64,000 nucleotides of DNA, from contig CAZYEX010000106.1 of assembly GCA_964646605.1 (NCBI GenBank), positions 35,513-99,512 of the forward strand. Reading direction: 5' to 3'. A program made the translations under genes and the position numbers. This document shows, piece by piece, positions 36,746 to 44,631 of the stretch. Each line of letters starts with the position of its first letter. The stretch's first letter is position 1. Origin of the DNA: SBAX01 sp964646605. GTDB taxonomy: Bacteria > Planctomycetota > Phycisphaerae > UBA1845. The notes under the pieces were generated by a model. The model made no database searches, was not told where the DNA came from, and saw only the letters and a program-made list of their open reading frames with translations.

Positions 36746-37207
36746 ATGAAGGCGACCTCACCGAATGCCCGGTTTGGCTTCCAACTTTTCCCGGACGACG
36801 CCGTCAAGGAAACTCTCGATCGCCTGGACGAGTTGTTGTCGGCGACGCCGGACTACGCGCAAGACGCCTCGTTCTTCGCCGCGCTGGGCGGCGCGTTTCG
36901 ACAACTCCACGCCCGCATCCGTGCTCATCACGCGGCGGACTACTTGGGCTCGCCCCACCCGGGGGTCGCGGTTCCCGCGGAATGGGCGCACGACTGGACG
37001 CGCTTGCGCGACGAGCACCCTCGGATTCTGGGGCAGCTCGATTGGCTGATCCGCCGGGATGAGGCGATTGCCGATCAACCGGTGGAGGATCGCGACGTGT
37101 TTCTGCTCCGCGTGCGGGAGTTGATCGCCGTCTTGCGTCGCCACGAGGCCGAGGAGGATCGGCTCTTCGCCCTCGCCCTTTGGCACGACACGGGGGGGGA
37201 AAGTTAG
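36746..37207 (+). CDS. hemerythrin-like (HHE) protein
   Basis: A 153-residue helical bundle. The His/Glu pattern fits a hemerythrin HHE domain that binds a di-iron centre: RIRAHHAADYL, DEHPRILGQLDWL and RHEAEEDRLFALALW, about 35-60 residues apart. Such proteins bind O2 or NO or serve as iron sensors. GGAGG 7 nt before the ATG supports the start. The domain is complete; no partner gene is adjacent. Confidence 0.65.
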   Translation: MKATSPNARFGFQLFPDDAVKETLDRLDELLSATPDYAQDASFFAALGGAFRQLHARIRAHHAADYLGSPHPGVAVPAEWAHDWTRLRDEHPRILGQLDWLIRRDEAIADQPVEDRDVFLLRVRELIAVLRRHEAEEDRLFALALWHDTGGES

Positions 37208-37237
37208 CTGCTCTCCGACCGCGAGAGCGTCGGTCGT

Positions 37238-37942
37238 CTACGACTTCTTCCGAACCTGGTCCAGTTGTGCGATGCGGTTGTGCATCTCGTCCACAATCCG
37301 GCGAAGTTCCACCAGAGCGCCCGCTTCGACAAAGGGTTCAAGGGCCTGGTAGAGCGGCTCCACCTCCGGGTGATGTCGGTCCAACAACATCATGATATCC
37401 GCCTCGTACATGGCGATGCGCTGCGCGTCCCCTTGACGATACAACGAGGGTAGGGCGTACAGCTTGAGAAGAGCCAACCCCTCGACCGTGGCGCAACGGA
37501 CCGTAACCTCATGAAAGGAGTGGACCGTCGCGTATTTTTCGTGGGCGAGCCTGAAGACCGGGTCCACGGTCAGCAGAACGTCCACACGCAAGCTTCGGAA
37601 GTTCCCTCGGGCGACGTCCCGATCGGAGTGCGATACGACGATTTCCGGCAAGCTGTTGAGCGCCTGCGGCGAAAGCACGAGGTCGATGTCCTGCGTGTTG
37701 CGACCGTCGACGTACTTGAGCAGGGCCACGCCACCGACGAGCAAATACGAGGCCTGCCGTTCGTGCAGAAGCTGAAAAAGGGCGAGAAGGTCCCTGGAGA
37801 GCTCCGGTTCGCCGCCTTGGGCGATCCGGTCCTTGCCGTCCGATCGTGATTCGTGGTTCCACGCGTCGTGGCCGAGGGTCGTTGCGGCGTACAGAACTTC
37901 CGCAAGGGCACGAAGCGGTGCATGAACGGCGAGCGAAGCCAT
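37238..37942 (-). CDS. nucleotidyltransferase-fold protein (AbiEii/MNT-like)
   Basis: A 234-residue protein with the nucleotidyltransferase core YLLVGGVALLKY...TQDIDLVLS: the GG pair and the Asp-x-Asp metal site. Such stand-alone proteins are often toxins or AMP transferases in toxin-antitoxin systems. Downstream helical segments (TVEGLALLKLYAL, EADIMMLLDRHHPEVEPLY) fit the DUF6036/AbiEii group. No antitoxin gene is seen beside it. GGAG lies 10 nt before the ATG. Confidence 0.6.
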   Translation of the reverse strand: MASLAVHAPLRALAEVLYAATTLGHDAWNHESRSDGKDRIAQGGEPELSRDLLALFQLLHERQASYLLVGGVALLKYVDGRNTQDIDLVLSPQALNSLPEIVVSHSDRDVARGNFRSLRVDVLLTVDPVFRLAHEKYATVHSFHEVTVRCATVEGLALLKLYALPSLYRQGDAQRIAMYEADIMMLLDRHHPEVEPLYQALEPFVEAGALVELRRIVDEMHNRIAQLDQVRKKS

Positions 37943-38067
37943 GCGATGAAAACTCCAATGCGATCTCTGACAGCAGCATACTCCAAAAGGGAGCAGAACG
38001 CAACTTAGTCAGAAGCCCATCGACGGCGTCGACAAAATGGCCCGGCGCGGAATTACACCTTGGCGAG

Positions 38068-39111
38068 TCAATCCGCCGGAGAAGTCTCGCGTTTCTTGAC
38101 GGTGGCGAGGGCGATTCCTGCGAGGAGGATCGCGGAGCCGAGGGCGACCCAGGCGTTCAGGAACAGGTCGAAGAAGGCCGCCTCCAACAACACGGTGATC
38201 ACGAAGTGAGCGTTGGTCACGACCGACGAGCGGGTCACGTCGTAACGGGCGGTCACCAGATACCATAGGAGATAATTCGTGTACGCGGTGACGAAGGTGA
38301 TATACCCGAACCCCGCGAATCCGCGCCAGGTTACGTGCGACGGCTGGAAGGTCGAGAGATCAAACCACAAGGCATCGACCAGGACCAGGGGAACCTGCCA
38401 GAGCGTGCCGTACAGAAAAACCGCCACCAGCGTCTGCACAGCCCCTAACTCTTTGACCAACGGTTGACTGAGCACCACAAACAACGACCAACTGAGCGAC
38501 GCGGAGAGCAGCAAACCGTCGCCGAGGAGCATGCGCAGGTCGAGAGGGGACCCGCTGGGCCGCGTCGGCGCCGTGAACACGTCCACCACGGCCGCGCCGA
38601 TGAAGGCCAACGACGAAGCGAGCCCCACCCGTACGGTAAAGGTGGTGCGGCGAAGGGTCAGCGAAATCCAAAAGACCAGAACCGGGACCAGGGCGTAGGC
38701 GATTCCGGCGTGCGAAGCGTTAGCCAGCTTGATGCCGAACAGGTATCCAATCTGATTCACGGGTACGCAGAGGAACCCCAACGCGATCAGGAGCCGGCGC
38801 TGCGTCGAATCGATCGGACGTTGCAGACCCAAGACCCGGGCGGTGACGAACAACAGCAGACCGGCGGTACCGAAGCGGCAGAAGGCGATGGTCAAGGGGG
38901 GCAATTCGGCGGTGGCCATACGCACCGCAATCGGCGTCAACCCCGCAATCACGGTCACGGCGGTCAAAAGAAGCGCGAGACTCGCCCAACCGCCGGACTT
39001 CCCGTTTTGGACACTGGGAGTTTTGACGCTCGGGGGGTTGGAGGGGGCCGACCTCGCATCGCTTCCCGTTCGTGTGCGGTCGCCTTCTTGCACGATGGAA
39101 CGCGAACACAA
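38068..39111 (-). CDS. EamA/DMT-family transporter
   Basis: A 347-residue membrane protein with ten hydrophobic segments, in two EamA halves of five. Typical are LTPIAVRMATAELPPLTIAFCRFG at the first span and LAYxP-like SHAGIAYALVPVLVFWISL. Drug/metabolite transporters of this kind export small molecules or amino acids; the substrate is unknown. The first 40 residues are hydrophilic and may be longer than the true protein; several internal starts are possible. Confidence 0.8.
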   Translation of the reverse strand: MCSRSIVQEGDRTRTGSDARSAPSNPPSVKTPSVQNGKSGGWASLALLLTAVTVIAGLTPIAVRMATAELPPLTIAFCRFGTAGLLLFVTARVLGLQRPIDSTQRRLLIALGFLCVPVNQIGYLFGIKLANASHAGIAYALVPVLVFWISLTLRRTTFTVRVGLASSLAFIGAAVVDVFTAPTRPSGSPLDLRMLLGDGLLLSASLSWSLFVVLSQPLVKELGAVQTLVAVFLYGTLWQVPLVLVDALWFDLSTFQPSHVTWRGFAGFGYITFVTAYTNYLLWYLVTARYDVTRSSVVTNAHFVITVLLEAAFFDLFLNAWVALGSAILLAGIALATVKKRETSPAD

Positions 39112-39162
39112 CAGAAAAACGCGCGGCCGTCAAATTGTTGCAAGGCGGGCGGTGGTTACCCA

Positions 39163-39194
39163 GTTGGGGTGGGAGTCGCATCGAGTTCCCCAAC
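39163..39194 (+). promoter_or_regulatory. possible enhancer-binding site for the sigma-54 promoter
   Basis: A perfect inverted repeat GTTGGGG (39163-39169) and CCCCAAC (39188-39194), centred about 139 bases upstream of the predicted start. That is the usual distance for a bacterial enhancer-binding protein. The binding protein is unknown. Confidence 0.4.
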
Positions 39195-39291
39195 CCAGGT
39201 CCAGTTTCCGCAGCTCCCGTGCTGCCACGAAAAACCGCCCTCGTTGATTGCAAATGGGGTTTTAGCGCGGGGACGCCCGAGCGGATACTTT

Positions 39292-39307
39292 TGGCACGGG
39301 GTTTGCT
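39292..39307 (+). promoter_or_regulatory. consensus sigma-54 (RpoN) promoter
   Basis: TGGCACG, four bases GGGT, then TTGCT: the -24 GG and -12 GC are separated by exactly ten bases and every conserved position matches the YTGGCACG-N4-TTGCW consensus. Transcription should start near 39318 on the + strand. Of the other TGGCAC occurrences I checked in the window, none has the TTGC at the right distance. Confidence 0.72.
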
Positions 39308-39317
39308 CTAGGAAGAA

Positions 39318-39543
39318 TCGAGGCCCGCACGCGCGCGGGGAAACGGGTCCGTTTGACGACATGGACCACGCAAACGCGGCGTTGCGGCCTCGGAGTTCCG
39401 CCCTCTTGGGTGGGGGCCGTAAGACGCAGAAGAGGGAGACTGAATTCGCTGGGGAGTAAACTGACACCGGGCGGCCCTGGCGGGGGCGCCGCCCGAAACG
39501 CGACCGACGGGTCCTAACCGGACACGTCGGTCGCGGTGTTTTT
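39318..39543 (+). ncRNA. candidate sigma-54-dependent small RNA
   Basis: Between the sigma-54 promoter and an intrinsic terminator lie about 225 bases without a credible gene. Inverted repeats follow in order: CCCGC/GCGGG (39324-39339), GGTCC/GGACC (39346-39367), CGCAA/TTGCG (39369-39386), CCCTCTT/AAGAGGG (39401-39436), GGGCGGC/GCCGCCC (39469-39494) and the terminator stem. A 32-codon frame at 39361-39459 has no ribosome site. The unit is antisense to nothing annotated. It should appear only when an enhancer-binding protein is active. Promoter and terminator are read directly; the RNA itself is inferred. Confidence 0.5.
39500..39543 (+). terminator. strong intrinsic terminator
   Basis: GCGACCGACG pairs with CGTCGGTCGC (ten pairs), and GTCC with GGAC continue the stem to a five-base loop. 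TTTTT follows at 39539-39543. In reverse it could also stop transcription from the gene ending at 39716, but the T-run favours the + direction. Confidence 0.7.
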
Positions 39544-39715
39544 GGGGAGCCACGAAGTGAGCGTCCACGGATTCTAAACCAACCGCCACCGCCCGCATTC
39601 GTCGCGATGTCCCCGGCAAGAACGCCGGTCGTTCAAAGCCCGCACTGTCCCTCACGCCTGCGCAGGTGCGGTTTGGACCCATCCCGCGCGGCACCGTTCG
39701 CGTCGCGGCGAGTGG

Positions 39716-40666
39716 TTACGCGGCATCCTTGTCGACCTTGATGTTGAAAACGGGCTCAAGCGACTGAATGAGCCGTAGTTCCCAATTGGCGGCCTGGTCT
39801 CCCAACGCAGATTGGGGCAGTACCTTCATATGAATGCGGGTGGTGTCTGGATGCCAGAAGTGGTTCCCCATCGCGTCCCAAATTTGGTGGCCGAGGAAGG
39901 TCGAGGCGAGCTTCCCAATGGAACCGGTCCTAGAAACGTAAAGCGAGCGGTCACCTTCGTCGAGATCGAGAATGCCCGCGCCGATCTGGACAAGTCTGGA
40001 CTTTGTCACTTCCCTGACACTACCTAGGTCCATCCACGACCGTTCGAGGTCCCTTGGATCGAGGTCCTCGATTAAATGCTTCGTCGCCTTCTTCAGATTC
40101 CTAGTCTTCCGGAGATAGAGTGCCCCCAGCCTATAAACCAGGGGCGAGTATCCGGGAGCAAGCGCCTCAACAATCTCCTGATATTCCGTTCCAAGTGACG
40201 GCTCGCAAAGGATGTCGTCAACCGTCGCTCCATACAGATGAGCAATCCGCACGACGCCATACTCAATCGCAAAGGCGTTATGAGGGTCAAGGCTCGACTG
40301 AGGATCTTTCTCGGTTGTCTTTGGCAGTCGACCACCGATCTTGCGCAGTCTGAGTAACCGCCGATTGATAAGCGCCGCCTCAGCTTCAACACCGAGCCTC
40401 TTCGCCGTGCGGACGAACTTCTGGGCGAGCTCTGGGTTGGCCAGCATCCGATCCGGGGACTTGCCTTTGGCGACGAGCGTGAAGGCCTTTTCGATCTCCG
40501 TGTCGTACTGGGCTTCAAGACAGCCCGGCGTGACAATGGGTGGCGCTGGCGAGCGGGAGCTAACCACAAGCGGCAGGAGACCCAACCGCCCAAAGCGTGG
40601 AGTCTCCGCTGCAGCCACCGTGCTGCCCAAAGATCGGCTAATCGCGAATTGGTTAAGTTCAGCCAT
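39716..40666 (-). CDS. GIY-YIG-like protein, second gene of a two-gene operon
   Basis: About 316 residues, starting MAELNQFAISRSLG at 40666 (40699 also possible). The middle is helical (EIEKAFTLVAKGKSPDRMLANPELAQKFVRTAKRLG). The last 80 residues resemble a divergent GIY-YIG nuclease: DRSLYVSRTGSIGKLASTFLGHQIW, a Trp-rich bend, then NWELRLIQSLEPVFNI, where Tyr, Glu and the final P-x-F-N sit at family positions. The first motif (normally GIY) is poorly kept, so it may bind rather than cut. It overlaps the preceding gene by 8 nt. GC content is low for the window. Confidence 0.45.
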   Translation of the reverse strand: MAELNQFAISRSLGSTVAAAETPRFGRLGLLPLVVSSRSPAPPIVTPGCLEAQYDTEIEKAFTLVAKGKSPDRMLANPELAQKFVRTAKRLGVEAEAALINRRLLRLRKIGGRLPKTTEKDPQSSLDPHNAFAIEYGVVRIAHLYGATVDDILCEPSLGTEYQEIVEALAPGYSPLVYRLGALYLRKTRNLKKATKHLIEDLDPRDLERSWMDLGSVREVTKSRLVQIGAGILDLDEGDRSLYVSRTGSIGKLASTFLGHQIWDAMGNHFWHPDTTRIHMKVLPQSALGDQAANWELRLIQSLEPVFNIKVDKDAA

Positions 40667-41063
40667 CGCTCCTACCACGCCCGATGTAGTGCCGCGCATT
40701 GCCTATCGCGACGAAAACCGAGTCTTGATCCGTTTCACGAGCGAGTCGCCTTCCAAACTCGCCCAACTGACGGAGCTTCTTTTCATCGTTGATCTCCTCG
40801 TGCGAAGCGAGCGATTCGATCATGATGGGTTCGTCTTTCAGGATTTCCCCTGACTCCGATCGATAGGAGCCCATGGCACGATAGCCCGTCGCGCCCGTGA
40901 AAAGCCGGGCGAAAAGCTCAAGAGCAGCGTCGGCCCTTTGATCTTGGTCCTTTATCACCCTCTTTTTTCGGGTGCGGCTCGGTATCGCGATCACCACGGT
41001 CACGCACGGGTCGACCGTACTCAACACACCTGCAACGAACTCCTCCGTAGAATTATACGACAT
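40659..41063 (-). CDS. small protein, first gene of a two-gene operon
   Basis: A 134-residue protein. GAGGT 7 nt before the ATG supports the start. The pattern GYRAMGSYRSESGEILKDEPIMIES...LGEFGRRLARETDQDSVFVAIGN, with a long helix and final strand QDSVFVAIG, recalls the DUF3574 fold, where 'G.W....G....E' and 'QESV' are typical. That likeness is weak and unproven. It overlaps the next gene, so the two are translated together. A dyad in the upstream region may regulate both. Confidence 0.5.
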   Translation of the reverse strand: MSYNSTEEFVAGVLSTVDPCVTVVIAIPSRTRKKRVIKDQDQRADAALELFARLFTGATGYRAMGSYRSESGEILKDEPIMIESLASHEEINDEKKLRQLGEFGRRLARETDQDSVFVAIGNARHYIGRGRSDG

Positions 41064-41117
41064 TTTGAGGACCTCAGTGCTCAGGATCCGTTAATGGGCG
41101 TCGCTCCCTGCATTATT

Positions 41118-41143
41118 ACTGGATTTCTTCTCAAGAATCCAGT
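41118..41143 (-). promoter_or_regulatory. inverted repeat upstream of the two-gene operon
   Basis: A perfect eight-pair inverted repeat, ACTGGATT/AATCCAGT, with a ten-base spacer, 55-80 bases before the start at 41063. On the reverse strand TAATAAT follows directly and may be a -10 box, so the dyad would be placed like an operator. No good -35 is seen. Confidence 0.3.
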
Positions 41144-41242
41144 CCGGGAGCATCCAGTGCTTTATCGGGCGGTCGTACCCGGACCTGCGGGTCACGGGAC
41201 TGGGTCGCTTGCCCCCGAGCCTTCTCCCCTGGCTCATCGTGA

Positions 41243-41809
41243 CCCCACAGTCGCGGTCGGGTTGTGTTGTTTGGCGGAGTGGACGGCGATGGATTGCCTC
41301 TCGGAGACACCTGGGAGTGGGACGGGCGGGAATGGGAGCTTTGTAGCACGTCCGGGCCGTCCCCCCGCAGCGGCCACGCGCTTGCGTTCGATGAAGAGCG
41401 AGGAGTGACGGTACTATTCGGCGGCTTTGACTCAGGGTGGCCATACCTCGGGGACACGTGGGAGTGGGACGGAACCTCATGGTCACAGCGGGGAACGACG
41501 GGTCCTTCGGGACGCTACGGGCACGCCATGGTCTTCTCAACCGTCAGTCAGGGGCTAGTTCTCGTCGGCGGGGATAGTTCGGATTTCGACGGCGATGTCT
41601 GGGAATTGAAACAGCATGAAATCCCGCCGGATTTCGACGCCGACTGCGACGTCGACTTGAGCGACTTGGCCGCGTTTCAACAGTGCTTCGGGAGCGATCG
41701 GCGGGCGCGGGAGTGTTTGCATCTGGACTCGGATTCGACCGGTGACATCGGCCTGCCCGATTTCGCGGAACTCTATGGACGATTTACCGGACCATCGTCG
41801 GGCGATTGA
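41243..41809 (+). pseudogene. kelch-repeat plus dockerin-like gene, 5'-truncated
   Basis: The frame reads RGRVVLFGGVDGDG, then DTWEWDGREWELCSTSGPSPRSGHALAFDEERG, and a second kelch unit; it ends with the dockerin-like DFDADCDVDLSDLAAFQQCFG and DSTGDIGLPDFAELYGRF. Kelch blades of this type belong to secreted beta-propellers, but there is no signal peptide and only two or three blades. The frame is open only from 41243, just after a TGA. Adding one C near 41246 would join it to an upstream frame as DPHSRGRVVLFGG, which suggests a frameshift. The gene is probably dead. Confidence 0.55.
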
Positions 41810-42068
41810 CACCCACGCAAACGAGCTGAGGCGATCCGCTCATTCGTTCCCCCCCAACGTTTTCATGTCGGTTGACGAAATTACCGTTCCCCTAGAACAT
41901 GGGCTTGGCTGGACGGTGGCCCGCCACAGAGAGATGCAGAAAAAGCAACCGGGTTCGGCGCGTGAACAACTCGCCGCGTGACCCTTGACGTTCCGCGTAA
42001 AGGGCGGGCCGCGACGGCTCGGGCTAAGGGTTCTGCAAGGAAGCGCCGCACAAGGAAATGTCGTAACT

Positions 42069-43226
42069 ATGCCGCTCGTTTCAGACACCTCCGACTTCGG
42101 GCAGGACCATGCCTCGGATCTGATCCAGACGGCCCGCGATTTCGCCCGCGACGAGTTGTATCCGCTGGACCGCGCGTGGGATCGCGACGAGTCGTCGGTG
42201 GCCCAGGTTCTGCCCAAGCTCTCCGAGATGGGCTTCATGAGCCTGCTGATCCCCGAAGATCTCGGCGGACTGGGTTGCACCTACCGGACGTACGCGGCGA
42301 TTCTTCATGAGCTTGCGGTCTGGTCGCCGGCGGTGGCGGTGACGATCGGGGTACACAGCCTTGTCGGCGGGATCGTCAATCGCTTCATGCGCGAGCCGCT
42401 TCGCAGCCGGTGGTTGTCGCATTGGGGCGAGCCGTCGAGCTTCGCCGCTTTCGCCCTGTCCGAAGCCGGGGCGGGGAGCGACGCCCGCGCAGCCAAGACC
42501 TCCGTCGTCGAAGTGGACGGCGGCTTTCGCATCAGCGGGGAGAAAATGTGGGTGACCAACGGGCTGAGCGCCGGTTGGTTCTTCACACTTGGCCGGCTCT
42601 GGTCCATGCCCGACGCGCACAACTTCTGTGCCTTCATGGTCGATGGGCGCTCGCCGGGGATTTCGCGCACCAAGATCGCGGGCAAGATGGGCATTCGCGG
42701 CAGCGAGACGGCCGTGGTGAACTTCAACGACGTGTTCGTCCCCGCGGAGAATCTGATCGAGGAGCGCGGGCGGGGACTGGCCGCGTGTTTGGTTACCCTC
42801 AACGGCGGACGGATCGGCATCGCCGCGCAGGCCACGGGAATCGGCGAAGCCTGTCTGCACGAGATGGTGTCCTACGCCCGGCAGCGGGAGCAATTCGGCA
42901 AACCCATCGGATCGTTCCAGGGCGTAGGAGAAATGATCGCCAACAGCGCCGTGGAGTTGGAGGCCGCCAAACTGCTCGTCTGGCGTGCGGCGACGCGGGT
43001 GGACGGCGGGGCGACGGATCGCAGCGCCAGCTCCATGGCCAAACTCTACGCCTCCGAAGCCGCCAATCGCATCGCCTATCGCGCCGTGCAAGTCCACGGC
43101 GGCGCGGGCTACGTCCACGAGTGCCGCGTCGAACAGCTCTACCGCGACGCCCGCATCACTACCATCTACGAAGGCACCAGCGAAATCCAACGCATCGTCA
43201 TCGCCCGCGAACTGGCCGGGACGTGA
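42069..43226 (+). CDS. acyl-CoA dehydrogenase
   Basis: A 385-residue FAD enzyme that introduces a trans-2 double bond into acyl-CoA. Visible are LIPEDLGGLGCTYRTYAAILHEL, the FAD/acyl motifs FALSEAGAGSDA and EKMWVTNG, YARQREQFGKPIGSFQ, VHGGAGYVHE and the catalytic Glu in IYEGTSEIQRIVIAREL. The chain-length preference is not clear. AAGGA lies 12 nt before the ATG at 42069. No electron-transfer or other beta-oxidation genes are adjacent. Confidence 0.92.
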   Translation: MPLVSDTSDFGQDHASDLIQTARDFARDELYPLDRAWDRDESSVAQVLPKLSEMGFMSLLIPEDLGGLGCTYRTYAAILHELAVWSPAVAVTIGVHSLVGGIVNRFMREPLRSRWLSHWGEPSSFAAFALSEAGAGSDARAAKTSVVEVDGGFRISGEKMWVTNGLSAGWFFTLGRLWSMPDAHNFCAFMVDGRSPGISRTKIAGKMGIRGSETAVVNFNDVFVPAENLIEERGRGLAACLVTLNGGRIGIAAQATGIGEACLHEMVSYARQREQFGKPIGSFQGVGEMIANSAVELEAAKLLVWRAATRVDGGATDRSASSMAKLYASEAANRIAYRAVQVHGGAGYVHECRVEQLYRDARITTIYEGTSEIQRIVIARELAGT

Positions 43227-43253
43227 CGCCCTCTCCCTCGCAGGGTGAGGGCG
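43227..43253 (+). terminator. hairpin just after the acyl-CoA dehydrogenase gene
   Basis: CGCCCTC pairs with GAGGGCG and an inner CCCT with AGGG around a three-base loop, directly after the stop codon. No T-run follows, so it may be a Rho-assisted terminator or a REP-like palindrome. Confidence 0.45.
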
Positions 43254-43470
43254 ACCAAAGCGGGAGCCTGAACGGTGAGGGTGGAGGTCCGCGGGGTGAG
43301 TCATCCGAGCTGCGAGCGCAAGCGACCGGTCGTCCGCCCTGGGGACACAGGCCCTCTAGGCGATGCGCCAAGGGGCAACCTCGCGGACCGAACCGTGCCG
43401 ACCGTTGTTTTGCACTCCGTCGGATGGTAGAATGCTTTACGACGCTGATGAAACGGTTGTGTGCGCAACA

Positions 43471-43896
43471 ATGGTGACTTCCGTGGGTGAGATCCGGGTG
43501 ACGGTTCGACTGACCAACGCCGTCGATGAGGCGTTGGCACGACGCGGACAGATCGCAGCCGAATCAATCCGAACGTATGAAGCCGAAGCGCTGGTCGACA
43601 CGGGCGCCGTCCGTTCGGTTATTCCCGTCCATGTGCTCCAGAAACTCGGCGTAGAGGAACGCGGTCAGCGGGTCGCGGAATACGCCGACGGACGAAAGGA
43701 GTCGGTGGGCGTTACCGAGCCGATCATCTTCGAGCTTCTGGGGCGCGACACGATGGAAGAAGCTCTCGTGCTCGGCGACGAAGTGCTCATCGGCCAGACG
43801 GTCCTCGAGAAACTCGACCTGCTCGCCGATGGCCAAGGTCGCCGCGTGATCCCCAACCCCGCCCACCCCGACCAACCGGTGACGAAGGTGAAGTGA
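43471..43896 (+). CDS. retropepsin-like aspartic protease (clan AA)
   Basis: A 141-residue single-domain protein. The catalytic motif is ALVDTGAVRSVIP (DTGA, hydrophobic before and after), followed by GQRVAEYADGRKESVGVTEPI, the flap, and VLIGQTVLEKLDLL, the second hydrophobic-Gly motif. It should work as a dimer. Such short bacterial proteins are common in planctomycetes and cyanobacteria but few have been studied. The ATG at 43471 puts the GEIRVTVRLTN strand at the N-terminus, where homologues start; 43432 is possible. Confidence 0.8.
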   Translation: MVTSVGEIRVTVRLTNAVDEALARRGQIAAESIRTYEAEALVDTGAVRSVIPVHVLQKLGVEERGQRVAEYADGRKESVGVTEPIIFELLGRDTMEEALVLGDEVLIGQTVLEKLDLLADGQGRRVIPNPAHPDQPVTKVK

Positions 43897-43936
43897 TCGC
43901 GCCAGTCCGAACCACGATCGTAAGGGAGCAGACAGA

Positions 43937-44479
43937 TCATCTCCGAGGCCGAGTGAATTGCTGCCACCAAGGGTCGCGGCGGGCGGATCCCGTCTTACGC
44001 GGCTGTCCGAGCAGCCGGTTTGCGAACCCTTCCCGAACGGTCCCTCCGACCACGATCGCGGCGCTGATCAGCACCAAATTCTTGATGATGTACTGACCTT
44101 CCAGCGTGGGCACCCACGGAACCTGCACGAAGCAAACTTCCGGCAGCAGAAACAGCGGCAACATCGTCCCCGGCATCTGCAAGAGCAACAGCAGGATCGC
44201 CCCCCGCAGCAACGGGCGGATCAACATGCAGACGCCGATCGTCACCTCCCACCAACCCAAAAAGGGAATGAACCAGTGCGGATCGACCCAGTAGACCGTG
44301 CGCTCCACCAACTCATTGGCCGTGCTTTTTCCGAGCGGCTTGAGGATCCCGAACCAGATGAACACAACGGCCAGCGACACGCGCAAAAAGACGAAGCCGT
44401 TCCGCTTCATCCACGCCACGATCCGTCGATCCGCCCGATCCAGCGCCGGAACCACCGTGGAAGCGTTCTGAATAGCCAT
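43937..44479 (-). CDS. DoxX/DUF417-like small membrane protein
   Basis: A 180-residue protein with four hydrophobic segments (FVFLRVSLAVVFIWFGILK, WWEVTIGVCMLI, LRGAILLLLLQMPGTMLPLFL, NLVLISAAIVVGG). This matches DoxX-like four-helix proteins, often linked to redox or stress. GAGGGA 8 nt before the ATG gives the start. Divergent from the HEPN-like gene. Confidence 0.7.
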   Translation of the reverse strand: MAIQNASTVVPALDRADRRIVAWMKRNGFVFLRVSLAVVFIWFGILKPLGKSTANELVERTVYWVDPHWFIPFLGWWEVTIGVCMLIRPLLRGAILLLLLQMPGTMLPLFLLPEVCFVQVPWVPTLEGQYIIKNLVLISAAIVVGGTVREGFANRLLGQPRKTGSARRDPWWQQFTRPRR

Positions 44480-44631
44480 GATGATTTTCCCTCATGAGTT
44501 CAGTTACGGTAGGGCTGGTTTTACCCGGCGTCAATCACATGGTACAAGAAGGCGGCGATCACGAGTCGCGGCGGACGAGCCCGCCCCAGTTTCGTGGGAC
44601 TCGGGAGAACATCACAATCGGGGAACAAGTC

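Larger units (their letters stand above)
39112..39715. other. 604-base region without a protein gene, holding a sigma-54 unit
   Basis: No convincing protein frame was found. The region contains an inverted repeat at 39163-39194, a consensus sigma-54 promoter at 39292-39307, a run of hairpins and an intrinsic terminator at 39500-39543, all described separately. The part from 39544 to 39715 shows nothing I can name. Confidence 0.6.

Noticed and set aside
39318..39543. RNase P RNA, tmRNA, SRP RNA or 6S RNA as identity of the structured region
   Set aside because: None of the conserved sequence blocks of these RNAs was recognised.
42081..43304. 407-codon reverse frame over the acyl-CoA dehydrogenase
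   Set aside because: Shadow of a gene with all ACAD motifs.
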